Below are positions 33,101 through 44,817 of a DNA stretch of 64,000 nucleotides, in pieces. The position numbers and the translations under genes are program-made. The stretch comes from Ochromonas danica (Eukaryota; Sar; Chrysophyceae; Chromulinales; Chromulinaceae): assembly GCA_015146655.1 (NCBI GenBank), contig VKHL01000020.1:1-64000 (forward strand). The letters run 5' to 3'. The notes under the pieces are model-generated. The model did no database searches. It saw nothing but the letters and a program-made list of their open reading frames with translations, and had not been told where the DNA came from. How positions within the stretch are numbered: position 1 is the first letter of the stretch; every line of letters begins with the position of its first letter.

Positions 33101-33865
33101 ACTGTAAGCAATGATATGTGGTGTGAGCAGATATAGAATGCTTACAATATCATTATTCTTGTAGTTAATCTATGTGACTGTGTTTGACTAGTATGGAGTG
33201 ACGCCCTTGCATATTGCATCAAGCGATGGTAATCTTGAAGTGGTTAAGGTGTTAGTGTTTGATCATCGAGTGGATCTAAACAAGGCTGATAAGGTAAGTA
33301 TGAACATGTGCAGTGTAGTGTTAACTTATATGGCTGTTGTCTAGTATACCGTATAGTATAGTATTGCTATATTTGAGTCTTGTATATGATAGCAGAGTAT
33401 TGATGTGTTTGTAATATCTCAACTGTGTTTGTTTCTATCATATATTGTTTGTCACAAGATGTATGAAATGGATGATGTGTTATGGTGGTGTGTATGAGAG
33501 GTTAGCAATAGGGTGTACTGTAGAGTATTATTAGAGTGAGTGACATGATGTGTGGTTATTATTGGAGTACAGTGATCAGATGGTACTACTGCTATATGTT
33601 AGTTGTAGTATATGTTAGTAGGTTATATAGTAGTAGTAAGATGGTAGTGGCAGTGGTAATTATCTTGACAGAGTGTGTTGTTGTCATTGACTCTAATCTT
33701 GTCATCTTCTCTGTCTTATGTATCTTGTGGTTGTCGTTGGGTTAGATGGGACAGACTGCTCTGTTTGCTGCTAAGACAGAAGAAGTTAAAGCACTTCTGG
33801 TGGCCAAGGGAGCAAAATTGGGAAGAAGAGGTTTGATTGCTGCTAGCATTGTTAAGACATGGTGA
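29487..33865 (+). CDS. ankyrin-repeat protein encoded by an array of nine in-phase repeat exons
   Basis: After a basic, Gln-rich N-terminal part, ankyrin repeats are encoded one per exon: 30258-30359, 30555-30656, 30954-31055, 31240-31341, 31668-31769, 32097-32198, 32507-32620, 32948-33049 and 33192-33293, then a terminal exon 33746-33865. Eight are exactly 102 bp and one is 114 bp; all begin and end in phase 0. Each reads like TPLHIACxxGxVEVVKLLLL followed by DPRVDVNK. Repeats share the second half closely and vary at residues 1-3, 7-8 and 11-13. The N-terminal coding part is uncertain: the frame from the ATG at 29487 must shift to the frame open from 29710 to 29991, most simply by a small intron ending at 29736 (donor at 29568 or 29652). 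Ankyrin repeats bind proteins; the partner is unknown. The intron after the second repeat exon has a GC donor. Confidence 0.82.
30098..30144 (+). repeat. (GTT)n microsatellite in an intron
   Basis: About fifteen uninterrupted GTT units lie in the intron 29992-30257 that precedes the first ankyrin exon. It is likely to vary in length between strains. Confidence 0.9.
30555..33293 (+). repeat. tandem exon-intron cassette array of the ankyrin gene
   Basis: Units of one 102- or 114-bp exon plus one intron of about 140-330 bp are repeated in the same orientation. The introns share long stretches such as TTAGTGTAGGTGTTAGTATA and an end reading GTGACTGT followed by TTGACTAG. The introns before the exons at 31668 and 32948 are identical over 211 bases up to the splice site (31457-31667 and 32737-32947). 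The array clearly grew by duplication of whole cassettes. Confidence 0.9.
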
Positions 33866-34637
33866 AGGAAGAAGAAGCTGTGATAGTCAAGGAGATAATA
33901 ATTATGATGATGACATGGTATTGAGAACTAGCTAATCTCCTCCTCCTAACATACAGTAACACTACTGTTGGATTAGCCTCATCCTCAGACAGCAACATCA
34001 AATCTGCTTCTTCGACAGGGTCATCCACTACACAATTATCTATGGGAGATATTTCAGGGCCATCAACAGAAAAGGAAGCGAGAAAAACAACAACACTTGG
34101 CTGTCAACTTCTTCTTCAAAGAGTGAGCAATTGATTTGTTTCCATAAAAACCTTTGACATACCATATCTCTGCGAATTTTACGATTCAACTAGCTTCAAG
34201 CACAGATTCAGAAAGAGAATTAAAACTTCTATTTCAAATCAAATCAAATCAAATCAAATCAAATCAAATCAATCTTATTTTTGCAAAAACAAAACTGAGA
34301 CTAGACTACGAGTAAAAATGTGCGAGCTTTTATCTGCAGTGACACTGTGGGAGAGAGTACAAGTACAGTAGCAGCAGTTAGCATCAACTAGGGCAAACTT
34401 GCGGATCAAAGAGGCCACGTGATGGAAGAGAATGGGAATCCCAACCATCAAAATGAGAAGAAGCAAATAAAGGCAGGCATTATAGCTCATTTACTTTCGT
34501 GAATATAACTGATAGACTGGTTTGAAAAGAAATTGAGATGTTTTTCAAAGACGATGCTTGTTGGGGAGTGAGCGTGGCGTTTTATAACTATGAGTCAAGA
34601 AGTCTGAATTAGTTTACGAAACAAGGTCAAAATGAAG
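33866..34637. other. intergenic region with a weak small-protein candidate at 34275-34490 (-)
   Basis: A minus-strand ATG at 34490 opens 71 codons whose first 30 residues form one hydrophobic helix (LYLLLLILMVGIPILFHHVA). It has no recognised family and could be chance. A CAAAT pentanucleotide repeat lies at 34234-34272, overlapping nothing coding. Otherwise I see only 3' flanks of the ankyrin and phytoene desaturase genes. Confidence 0.35.
34234..34272 (+). repeat. (CAAAT)n pentanucleotide microsatellite
   Basis: About eight CAAAT units in a row in the spacer between two convergent genes. Simple tandem repeat, no coding role. Confidence 0.9.
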
Positions 34638-36641
<2,004 letters not shown>

Positions 36642-36774
36642 CTAATCCAAAGGAATGAGGGAGAGGAAGGATGGGCAAGGCTTTGCTTGGCTGTTGTTGT
36701 TGTTGATGTGGTAGAATGGAATTGATTGAAAGCGAAGCCAACGCAACGAACGCCACGCTGACAGCACTGGGGCA

Positions 36775-36790
36775 GTTAACTTAACATAAG
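36775..36790. promoter_or_regulatory. GTTAACTTAACATAAG motif upstream of phytoene desaturase
   Basis: The motif lies about 145 bp upstream of the PDS start codon on the divergent side. It is a variant of the AAGTTAACTTAAG word found in other 5' regions of the window. A regulatory role is inferred only from recurrence and position. Confidence 0.35.
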
Positions 36791-36975
36791 CGAGCTGAAA
36801 AGGCAAAAAGTGTGTTTTACCAACAGAAACAGTTTCTCTTCTTGTGCCTCTATCACTATACATGTATTTACGTACAGCGACTGTACTTTATAAAAGCAAC
36901 TAAGGAAGTTATGAAAATCATCAAATTTTCTCTGCTTGATACTCTTCAACACGCAAGTCGTAAAATCAGGCGGTA

Positions 36976-37260
36976 GTTTGCTAAGTCCATGGTAGATCTC
37001 TGTACGATGTTAGGACGTCCGTGGACTTCGCTAATGACTCCAACATTATGCTTATGCAGCCAACACGGTTAGATAGCCAGCTCAATTCTCAGACTACCAA
37101 CCCATTATCTGAATGAGGGACCTTGTGGATCAAAAGTTATTGAAGAAATACTCCAAGCATTTTCAACAAATGTTGGCTGCATAAGCATCATGTTGGAGTC
37201 ATTAGCGAAGTCCACGGACGTCCTAACGTCGTCCAGAGATCTACCATGAACTTAGGAAAC
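36976..37260. repeat. 285-bp foldback sequence with ~90-bp inverted arms (MITE- or hairpin-like)
   Basis: The left arm 36976-37065 and right arm 37171-37260 are reverse complements with about 7-8 mismatches in 90 bases. They are separated by a loop of about 105 bp. Arms contain GTTAGGACGTCCGTGGACTT and GCTAATGACTCCAACAT in mirrored order. No coding frame lies inside and no clear target-site duplication flanks it. It is most simply a foldback non-autonomous DNA element; a transcribed long hairpin giving small RNA is an alternative. Confidence 0.8.
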
Positions 37261-37880
37261 TTCTTGGGAGATATGGATCTCCTTGGACACTTCTTAGAGA
37301 CTCGCTCACTCTCCTTGTATGGCAATTCAGTGATGTAGTAGTCAGCTTCATCCAAACCTCCGTTATGGGTCTTTGTTGCAGTCTTGGCCCGCCGACCTAA
37401 CTAACTATCATTCACTATGGTACTGAAGGAGTCCTTTCCCCCATTCTGTTTTCCAAAAGACTCATTTGTCTTTGAGATATCACCTGTCCAAAACAGAATA
37501 TGCAGAAGCAAGATTCTTGTTATTTCTAACTGATTATCATCATTCAAGTTCATTTTCCTTACCTATAGGATGGCTTTAATGTGGGTTACCTTGGGATATA
37601 TCAGAAACTGCTTTCAGATGGTCTCTGGCTTTCGAGAGCTTCTGTTCTACTACTACTACTACTGTAGTATGCTCTGTCCATTTGATTTTCTCTATATTTC
37701 TGTCAAATTTTCATTTATTATAATCAATTCAAACATTTCAAAGGTATTACCATGTGTATTCTTACATGGAAAAGGCAATGGAACTAATAGATCATTCAAT
37801 ATCGATGCCTTTGATAAGGTGATCATCGTTGTTTTCTTCCTTAACCATGGTTATTACCTTGCGCGGCAGTGGTGTGGTGT

Positions 37881-37909
37881 GAAGTTAAAGTCAACTTTAA
37901 CTTAAGAAG
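37881..37909. promoter_or_regulatory. TTAAAGTCAACTTTAACTTAAGAAG motif upstream of the USP14-like gene (split palindrome)
   Basis: GAAGTTAAAGTC is followed by an overlapping inverted copy and then by AACTTAAGAAG, about 145 bp before the ATG at 38053. The distance equals that of the related motif upstream of phytoene desaturase. Function is inferred from recurrence. Confidence 0.35.
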
Positions 37910-38052
37910 GGAAACTTATATGTGTTGCTGAGGGAAACAACGTGTTTATTTCAGAAACGGTATTGAGAAACACTTCTGCAGATTTCTGCAAACCCTTCGC
38001 CTTTGTCCCATACATTCATTCATTCGTCCCCTTGCCACACTAGACTAATATC

Positions 38053-39549
38053 ATGGTGCGAGTGACTGTAAAATGGAACAAAAGTGTCTTTGACAGTCTT
38101 GACCTAGACACCAGCCAAAGTGTGGCTGTCTTTAAGGCCAAACTTCGAGAGCTGACTAATGTGCCAGAATCGAGACAGAAGCTCATGGCCAAGGGATGTT
38201 GGGCAGGGACTTTGAAAGATGACCAAGACCTCTCTCAGTGTAAGATTTCTGATGGAGCTCAGATTCTTTTGATGGGGACAGCTGAAGTCGTCGCCCCCTC
38301 GACAACCACGGCAACCTTCATAGAAGACCTCACTGCCGATGAAATTGCTCAGAAAGGAGCTGCTATCTTACCTGCTGGCTTGGATAATCTAGGCAATACT
38401 TGCTATCTCAACTCTACTTTACAGTGTCTCCGTAGCCTGTCTGACCTGCGCCCAGTCTTCCAGCAGTCAGGCGGTGGGCTGACATCAGCTCTCTTCACTG
38501 TCCTGCAGCAACTCGATAACTCAGGGAAAAGTGTTGCACCATATCAATTTATCCAAACTCTTAGAAGACAGTTTCCTCAATTTGCTGAGATGCAACAGGG
38601 ACGATACATGCAACAGGATGCAGAAGAGCTTTACAGCGCATTGTTGTCTTCCGTGCCTCTCGATCAGCTCGCTTCTGTCCTATCAGTGGAGTTAGAAGAG
38701 ACTTTGAATTGCAATGAATCAAATGAAGAGAGAGCTGTGGTCAATCATGAAATAGTTAACAAGTTGGTCTGTAACATCCAAGGTGGTCCTGGCTCGACTA
38801 TTCAGATCGATCATGTGATTGATGGATTGAAGCTTGGAATGGAGTCTACCATTGAAAAGCGTTCAGAAGTCTTGGGAAGAGATGCTACTTGGACTCGAAT
38901 CCAACGGATTGCCTCATTACCCAAGTTTCTATGTGTTCAATTCATGCGATTCTATTGGAAAGCCACGCCAGAATCTCGTGATCATGCTGGATTGAAATGT
39001 AAGATTCTTAGACCTGTCAAGTTCCCTGAGGTTAGTTGACAATATTGTGATGGACCACTTTTTCTGGTGACGTACTGATGGTGATTGATGGTTTGAAAAT
39101 AGACACTCGATTTATACGAACTCTGCTCACCCACTCTCCAAGAACACTTGTTGAGGAATCGACAGCAAGCTTCCAAACTTCTTGAAAACCCAGCGTTAGC
39201 GAGTGTGAAAGATGAGGGGGCAGCGATGGAGGTAGAAGGAGAGGAAGACAGAAAAGCTCTGGAGACGGCTTTGCAGATGTCATTGGGCAGCGAAGTTGCT
39301 GTGCCAGCGGCCATTGCCGAGATTGGCACTGGTCTGTATGAGTTATCAGCATTGGTGACGCATAAGGGTCGGTCAGCTGATTCGGGGCACTACAAGGCTT
39401 ATGTGAGAGCAAGTAAGGGGGTGCCCATTTGGCGCTGTTTCGATGATGCGACCGTGTCTGAAGTTTCCACCGAAGATGTGCTAAAGTTATGCGGTAATAG
39501 CGGAGACAGTGACATGGCTTATTTATGCTTTTATAGCAGGAAGGCTTAA
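38053..39549 (+). CDS. USP14: proteasome-associated ubiquitin-specific protease, USP14/Ubp6 type (2 exons)
   Basis: Exons 38053-39030 and 39103-39549 give 474 residues. A ubiquitin-like domain fills residues 1-77 (VKWNKSVFDSLDLDTSQSV, KGCWAGTLKDD). The USP domain starts with the Cys box GLDNLGNTCYLNSTLQCLR (Cys about 117), then QQDAEELYSALL. The His box GRSADSGHYKAYVR (His about 422) and CFDDATVSEV are in exon 2. Ubl plus USP in this order is the USP14/Ubp6 arrangement; the Ubl docks on the proteasome base and the protease trims ubiquitin from substrates. A helix EEDRKALETALQMSLG in the insert resembles a ubiquitin-interacting motif, which is unusual for this family. All catalytic residues I can check are present. 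Confidence 0.94.
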
Positions 39550-39778
39550 CTTGCACTGGCAGGGAAATGTAGCTATGCAAACTTCATATGTGATTAAGAA
39601 TTGATTCGATGGTTCCTTTTTGTTTCAAAGGAAGGGTTAGGGTTGGGGTTGAAAACACATGAATGAGAGCGTCTTCGCTTGCAAGTTGTGTTCAATCGCC
39701 ATCATGAACGACTCTTGTTTCATGGTCTAGGGACTTGGTAGCTCCACTATTACAGTAGTGTCTACACGATGCCGAGTG

Positions 39779-40966
39779 CTACCAAAAACCCTTAACCGGT
39801 ATCATTCCCAAAATATAAGATGAATAATTCGAGACAATCCAATTCGTCTCGACATGACCTGAGACACAAGCTTCGAAGGTCCACATGCTCCTACGGAGAC
39901 TTCTAGAGCCACCATCGCTATCCCTAAGGTAGTCGTACATTTCCTCCGATGTCTTGCACAACACATCCACCTGCATGAGGATGCTGCCCAGTGGGTAGTT
40001 GATGCCCGCACAATCCCTCAGTATCCTATTGACCTCCACCTGGTCGCGTAACTCCAAATTCAAGAAGGATCGAGCACCATTGTCGACAAAGACACTCTTC
40101 ATGGACTCCCTCTCTCTTGATTCAAGGAAAGCTTCATCGACAGGAACCATGTGTACTCTAAGCACAAGAAGGCTTTCCAAATCAATAGATCGAATGACAT
40201 CCTCAGTCATGGACACTCCACAGACGAAATTGAAGTACAAGTTAGGAGTCAAGCACTGCTTCAAGAAGGTCGTAATGGAAGAGGAAGAAGTCTCTTCCTT
40301 CACACGCAAAGCCACGACTTCTTCAGAGCAAATGGCTTTGGTCATCTCCACGACAGCTTGCTTGGCCCCCACGAGGAAGTCGTCCATGTCGAAGTCGACG
40401 TCGTACTTCTTCAACAAGGGGTGCTGCAGGTCTGTGACCAGCATGAAGGAGGGGATGACTCCCCATTTGCCCACCTGCATGCTCTTATTAAACAAGTCGA
40501 AGATCTCGTTGGTAGAGAAGGAGGACAGGGAAGACAAGCGCTCCGTGAGGTCATAGGACTGGTAGAGGGCATAGTCCTCCTCCTCCTCCTCCCACTTCGA
40601 CTTGCTCTTCCTCCTCTTGTTCTTCCTCCCCTTCTTCTGTTCCTTCTGCCCTCTCCCCTCTCCCTCTTCCTCTTCCTCGTCACCCTTGTCATTGTCATTG
40701 TCATTGTTGTTGTTATTATGGGGGGATGGCTGTAGTTGTGGCTCTTTCTTCTCATCACTAAAATAGCGGCGAAGGAGAGAGAAAGTAGAGGGAGTGTGTC
40801 TTGAAAAGGCATGCCCCCCTGTGCTGCCTCTTCCTGTCTCTCGCCCCTTGAGACGATGATGACAGGCAGAGGAAGAGGACAAGATAGAGTAAGAGCGACA
40901 CTCCACCCACCGACAGCTACCAATTAAAGAAAGAGGTCTACAGGAAATTGCCAACTTGCTCAACAT
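39779..40966 (-). CDS. mitochondrial protein with a Tim44/MRPL45-like C-terminal region
   Basis: 395 residues from the ATG at 40966; the frame extends 17 codons further only via GTG. MLSKLAISCRPLSLIGSCRW and the next 50 residues are Arg/Ser-rich without acidic residues, as in a mitochondrial presequence. An Asn/Asp and Lys/Glu-rich low-complexity linker spans about 80-130. The folded C-terminal 250 residues include DFLVGAKQAVVEMTKAICSE and YLRDSDGGSRSLRRSMWTFE, followed by W and a final strand. This layout recalls the Tim44-like fold of inner-membrane import or ribosome-anchoring proteins, but similarity is weak and I give it as a suggestion only. The gene is divergent from the next with about 200 bp between starts. 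Confidence 0.7.
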   Translation of the reverse strand: MLSKLAISCRPLSLIGSCRWVECRSYSILSSSSACHHRLKGRETGRGSTGGHAFSRHTPSTFSLLRRYFSDEKKEPQLQPSPHNNNNNDNDNDKGDEEEEEGEGRGQKEQKKGRKNKRRKSKSKWEEEEEDYALYQSYDLTERLSSLSSFSTNEIFDLFNKSMQVGKWGVIPSFMLVTDLQHPLLKKYDVDFDMDDFLVGAKQAVVEMTKAICSEEVVALRVKEETSSSSITTFLKQCLTPNLYFNFVCGVSMTEDVIRSIDLESLLVLRVHMVPVDEAFLESRERESMKSVFVDNGARSFLNLELRDQVEVNRILRDCAGINYPLGSILMQVDVLCKTSEEMYDYLRDSDGGSRSLRRSMWTFEACVSGHVETNWIVSNYSSYILGMIPVKGFW

Positions 40967-41020
40967 CACGGCAAGAAAAGATGAAGAAGATGAAGAAGAT
41001 GCTTCACTCCGCACCACACC

Positions 41021-41110
41021 ATTAACTTAAGAAGAGAAAAGTGAGAGTTAAGTTAAGAGGACAAGCGATAGTTAACTTAAGAAGAGAAGAGTGAAAGTTA
41101 AGTTAAGAGG
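41021..41110. promoter_or_regulatory. cluster of alternating TTAACTTAAG / TTAAGTTAA motifs in a divergent promoter
   Basis: Within 90 bp lie ATTAACTTAAGAAG, GAGTTAAGTTAAGAGG, AGTTAACTTAAGAAG and AAGTTAAGTTAAGAGG, two direct and two inverted copies interleaved with GAGAAGAGTGA words. The cluster sits between divergent start codons at 40966 and 41171. It is the densest occurrence of the motif in the window, suggesting a shared cis-element. Confidence 0.5.
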
Positions 41111-41170
41111 AGAGCCCCCATCCAATGCGATTAAGTTAGACAAGATAGACCATAATCAGATAGATAAGAA

Positions 41171-42202
41171 ATGGAGAGCAGCAAAGGTCAAGTAGACAGT
41201 CCTGTACAGTCTGATCGTAGAGCTGCGAAGCGATCTCGTTCAGAAGAAGAAGACCATTCCTCCTCAGCCTCAGACTCTGAGAGAGATGCTAGGAGAGAGA
41301 AGCACTCCTCCTCCCATAGAAAGCGCTCCTCCTCCTCCTCCTCCTCCTCCTCGTCATCATCGAGTGAGGATGATGATAGTCGTGAGCACAAGCATAGACG
41401 GAAGCATAAGCACCACAAGAAAGAGAAGAAGAGCAAACACCACAAGAAGGAGAAGAAGAGCAGCAAGCACGATAGGAAGGAGAAGAAGACCCACCACTCC
41501 CGAGGTAGCAGTAGTGCCGCTGCTGCTGTCAGTGGGAGGGTCAGTCAAGCGCAGTATGGGCAGTACGGCATCATTCGAGAGGAGCACTTCTACCAGAAGC
41601 AGAGGTGCCATCATCACCCACCCTACCCCCCACCGCCTCTCACAGGGATTGTACTGTTTATACTATAGGGAGTTCGAAGCATACATGGCGGAAGTCAAGC
41701 GCATCCCGGATGTCTTGATGCTGAGCAAGAGAGAGGTCAGCATTGCAAACCCAGTGATTGACTGACTGACTGGCTGACTGATTGACTGACATGACAGGTA
41801 ATGGAGCACTTCAAGAGCTTCATAGAGGACTACAATACTGCCACCATGCCCCATGAGAAATTCTACAACTACGAGAAGTGGGAGATGGCGAACTATCGCA
41901 ACCAGCAAGTAGAGGCTCTTCGGCGGAACGAGAGCGAGGACTTCATCTTCAATGATGAGGCGAGCAAGCGTATTGAGAAGCAGAGGGAGAAGCAGCTGGA
42001 GGAGCAGCGAGCTTTCGCTGCTCTCCGTGCCCAGATGACTCAGGACAAAGACAAAGTGGAGAGCATGAAGAGGCAGGCTGGTCTGCAGACTGAGTTGCAA
42101 TTGGCCTACAAGCGCGGAGACATGGTAAGTGTGCGTAGATTAGAGCGATTGCTGGCGCCCGAAGAGAATGGCCAGCCACCTGCAAAGCGGCCCCGGCCTT
42201 GA
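41171..42202 (+). CDS. SCI1-like nuclear protein with Ser/Lys-rich N-terminus (3 exons)
   Basis: Exons 41171-41604, 41669-41735 and 41798-42202 give 301 residues. The N-terminus is Ser-rich (13 Ser in a row) and then Lys/His-rich, like splicing-speckle proteins. The conserved part begins at QYGQYGIIREEHFYQKQR, crosses into EFEAYMAEVKRIPDVLMLSK, and continues with MEHFKSFIEDYNTATMPHEK FYNYEKWE. This arrangement is that of style cell-cycle inhibitor 1 (SCI1)-like proteins of plants and animals, whose function is poorly known. The short intron 41736-41797 consists largely of GACTGACTGACTGGCTGACT-type repeats. A GTAAGT...GTAG pair at 42125-42141 is only 17 bp apart and is read through. Confidence 0.82.
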
Positions 42203-42789
42203 TGAACACGATGGATTGTGGTCGATATCGTGTAGTGTAGGATGGGATGAGGTGGGAAATAAGGTCACTTCATCCCTCAATAACGAGAAGGCTGATTGAC
42301 TTAGCGTGATCTCGACGGCATGTTTCTAGTCATCGCTGTCATTGTGGCAGACAGACGCTTTTCTCATGCCAACCATTGCCTTAAAATTAACACGAATTGT
42401 CATAGTTGAGGAATTGGATCACTACGTCTGAATGCAGTAGCAAAATACTCGAACAGTCCATCACTTTAGAGGACTAACGAGGTTGAGCTACAGTACAATG
42501 CTTAGAAGAGGGTAACACGAGTTACATCATTTGTAAGCAACAAGGAGTAATATTATTGCTTTGCGAGGGAGACTAGAAGGTGGCGAATTTTCTGAGCGAA
42601 AGCAGAAGGTGATATGCGACTTCAATGTCTGGTTTTCTCATGTTTCAAAGCTTTGATTTCGACTTTTGGTGAGTGTGGCTACAAAGTGGGTGGAGTAATC
42701 AAATCCTAATAAAGGAAATCAATCCTTCTCTCTGCTGTGAAGGGAAGGAAGGGTCTCTTCTCACTCATTGCTCAGGATCTACCGGTAGG
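42203..42789. other. intergenic region, no gene seen
   Basis: Contains the 3' end of the SCI1-like gene and the 5' region of the transporter. The frame of the transporter's first exon is open upstream to 42673 but only from a non-ATG codon. No repeat or RNA gene was recognised. Confidence 0.4.
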
Positions 42790-44817
42790 ATGTCCACTGC
42801 GACAGGACAGGAAGTGATCAACGAGTTGTTTCTCGCCACAGCCACGGCAGGTCACAGGGACACACACACTCAAAGTGCGATCTCACAGGCATTAGGCGGA
42901 CATGAAGCTGAAGAGATCATTCTCTCTGATGATGACTTGAAGGTCAAGGAGAAGGTCAAGAGGCATCATGAAGAGTCAGCAGGCGAAGGTAGTGATCGCC
43001 TCCACCCCATCGAATGTGAGCCACACACACACTGTCACACCCTCAGCCCACCTCTAACTCTGATCTGACAGTGGAAGGAGACAAAGTCGACCTGCTCTCC
43101 TCTGTGCCGGACATGTGGTCCTGGCCGTATATCGGCCTCTACTGCCAGTACGCCTCCGTGGGGCTGTTGTATGGAGCATCTGGCACCTTGTTACCACTCT
43201 GTGTCTACAACTTTAACGGTGCGTCTAATGTCTGTGCTAATGCCAAGAATATTGTCAACTTCGCTTGGAGCTTTAAGGTCGGCTTTGCCATGTTGACTGA
43301 TTGTTATCGCCCCTTTGGGATGAGGCGCAAGCCGTGGATGATATTGGGCTGGTCACTAGTGCTAGTGATGTTATTAGTCCTAGCTCTCACTGCAGAAGAT
43401 ATGGATGTCTCCTCCTGGTTGGTCTCCTTACTCTTCGTGCAGGCCTTTCTCATGCTCAGTGACGTGCCAGCTGATGGATATTGTGTAGAGTTAGGTCGAT
43501 TGGAACCTATTGAACGCAGAGGGCAGATCTTAGCTACAGGACAAAGGATACGGTTCACCTTTTGTATTGTAGCAGGAGTCTTACAGACCTTCCTTCTCAA
43601 TGGTCCTGACACTAACGCATCAGATTGTCCCATTAGCTTTGAGAACTGTTGGTCATGGGGGTTGACTGCCAATCAATACTATGCTGTTCTCTTCTCTATT
43701 GTCTTCATCTTGACCATTCCTATCTTGTGGCTAAAGGAACTACCCCCCGCAGAAGAAGTTCCACACAGCTTTCATCATTATTTGTCAGATTTATGGCAGA
43801 CGTTACAGAACTTGACCACTTTCTACCTCTTAGTCTATGTGATCGGAGCAAACTCCCTCACTAACTTCACCAACAATGCCACTATCACCTTGCAATACTA
43901 TGTGATTCAGCTGACTAACTTTCAATCTGGACTGGATACCATCACAACATACACGGGACTAGTCATTGCTATCTGGATCTTCCAGAAATACCTTATCAAT
44001 CGTAATTGGAGGGTAACACAGCTGTGTTCGACTTGTTTTGCAGCTATTCTTCATTTAGTTTGGATTGCTCCATTCTATAATGCAGGTGGTCTTCGAGATC
44101 CTTGGTTTACGATCTTCATTGACTTGGACACGGTGAGTTTACAGTTTATATACATCGATGATGATGATGATCGATCTACTACTGGCAGAGTGTGTGACGA
44201 TATGGTATGTCTTGTCTAGAACTTTGTGCAAGGCATCTCGCAAGTCTTGTACTCCATGGCTGTGATCGAATTAGCACTTCCAGGACAAGAAGCCACAACC
44301 TACGAGCTCATTGTGACCACAGGCAATGCAGCGCTCACCTTGAATGGTGTCATTGGAACCCAACTCTTGACTCCCATGAAGGCTACATCCTGTGAAGATG
44401 ATGACTCAAGCTGTGCCACTTCCTCTGACTCTGTGGATGTTACCACTACAGAGACCTACACAGATAGTGATGGCCCCTATCGCTTTACTTGCTACACACT
44501 TGTGCTTGTTAGTATCAGTATAGTCGCTAGCTTCATCTTCACACGCTTCTTACCTTCTTCCAAGGAAGAATGTCGAGAATGGAAGGAAAAGGGTGAAGCC
44601 TTGGGGACAAGTCGAGCTCGTGGTCGCTTGGCCATCTTTCTTTCTCTTATTGTCATCGCCGTAAGTAGTTTAGTAGATAGCTTGTTTGTCTCCTTGTCGT
44701 GTCTTTGTCATTGTGATAACATCGTCATGTCTGTTATAGTATGGAGTGACAGCGGCTATTTTGCTTCTCAATGTGGACACTTCGTGTCTGCCAGAAGTGG
44801 GTGGCAGTGGCTGTTGA
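42790..44817 (+). CDS. BT1-family (folate-biopterin transporter-like) MFS membrane protein (4 exons)
   Basis: Exons 42790-43015, 43072-44132, 44220-44660 and 44740-44817 give about 601 residues. The first 75 residues are soluble. About twelve membrane helices follow, beginning YCQYASVGLLYGASGTLLPL. The loop between helices 2 and 3 reads FKVGFAMLTDCYRPFGMRRKPWMILGW in two parts and matches the BT1 signature (K, then SDxxPxxGxRRRPY). The second signature ADGYCVELGRLEP follows. Members import folates, pterins or S-adenosylmethionine in kinetoplastids and plastids; stramenopiles carry many uncharacterised paralogues. The substrate here is unknown. The last exon adds only 25 residues with three Cys, so another splice form could exist. 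Confidence 0.85.

Noticed and set aside
30555-33293. CRISPR-like or satellite array
   Set aside because: The regular repeats are exon-intron cassettes with splice sites and ankyrin coding sequence, in a eukaryotic context.
37570-37905. 111-codon frame in the foldback-containing spacer
   Set aside because: AT-rich, no domain, passes through a CTACTACTACTA repeat; reads as chance.
42125-42141. Apparent 17-bp intron (GTAAGT...GTAG) in the SCI1-like gene
   Set aside because: Far too short to splice, and reading through gives sensible sequence GDMVSVRRLERLL.
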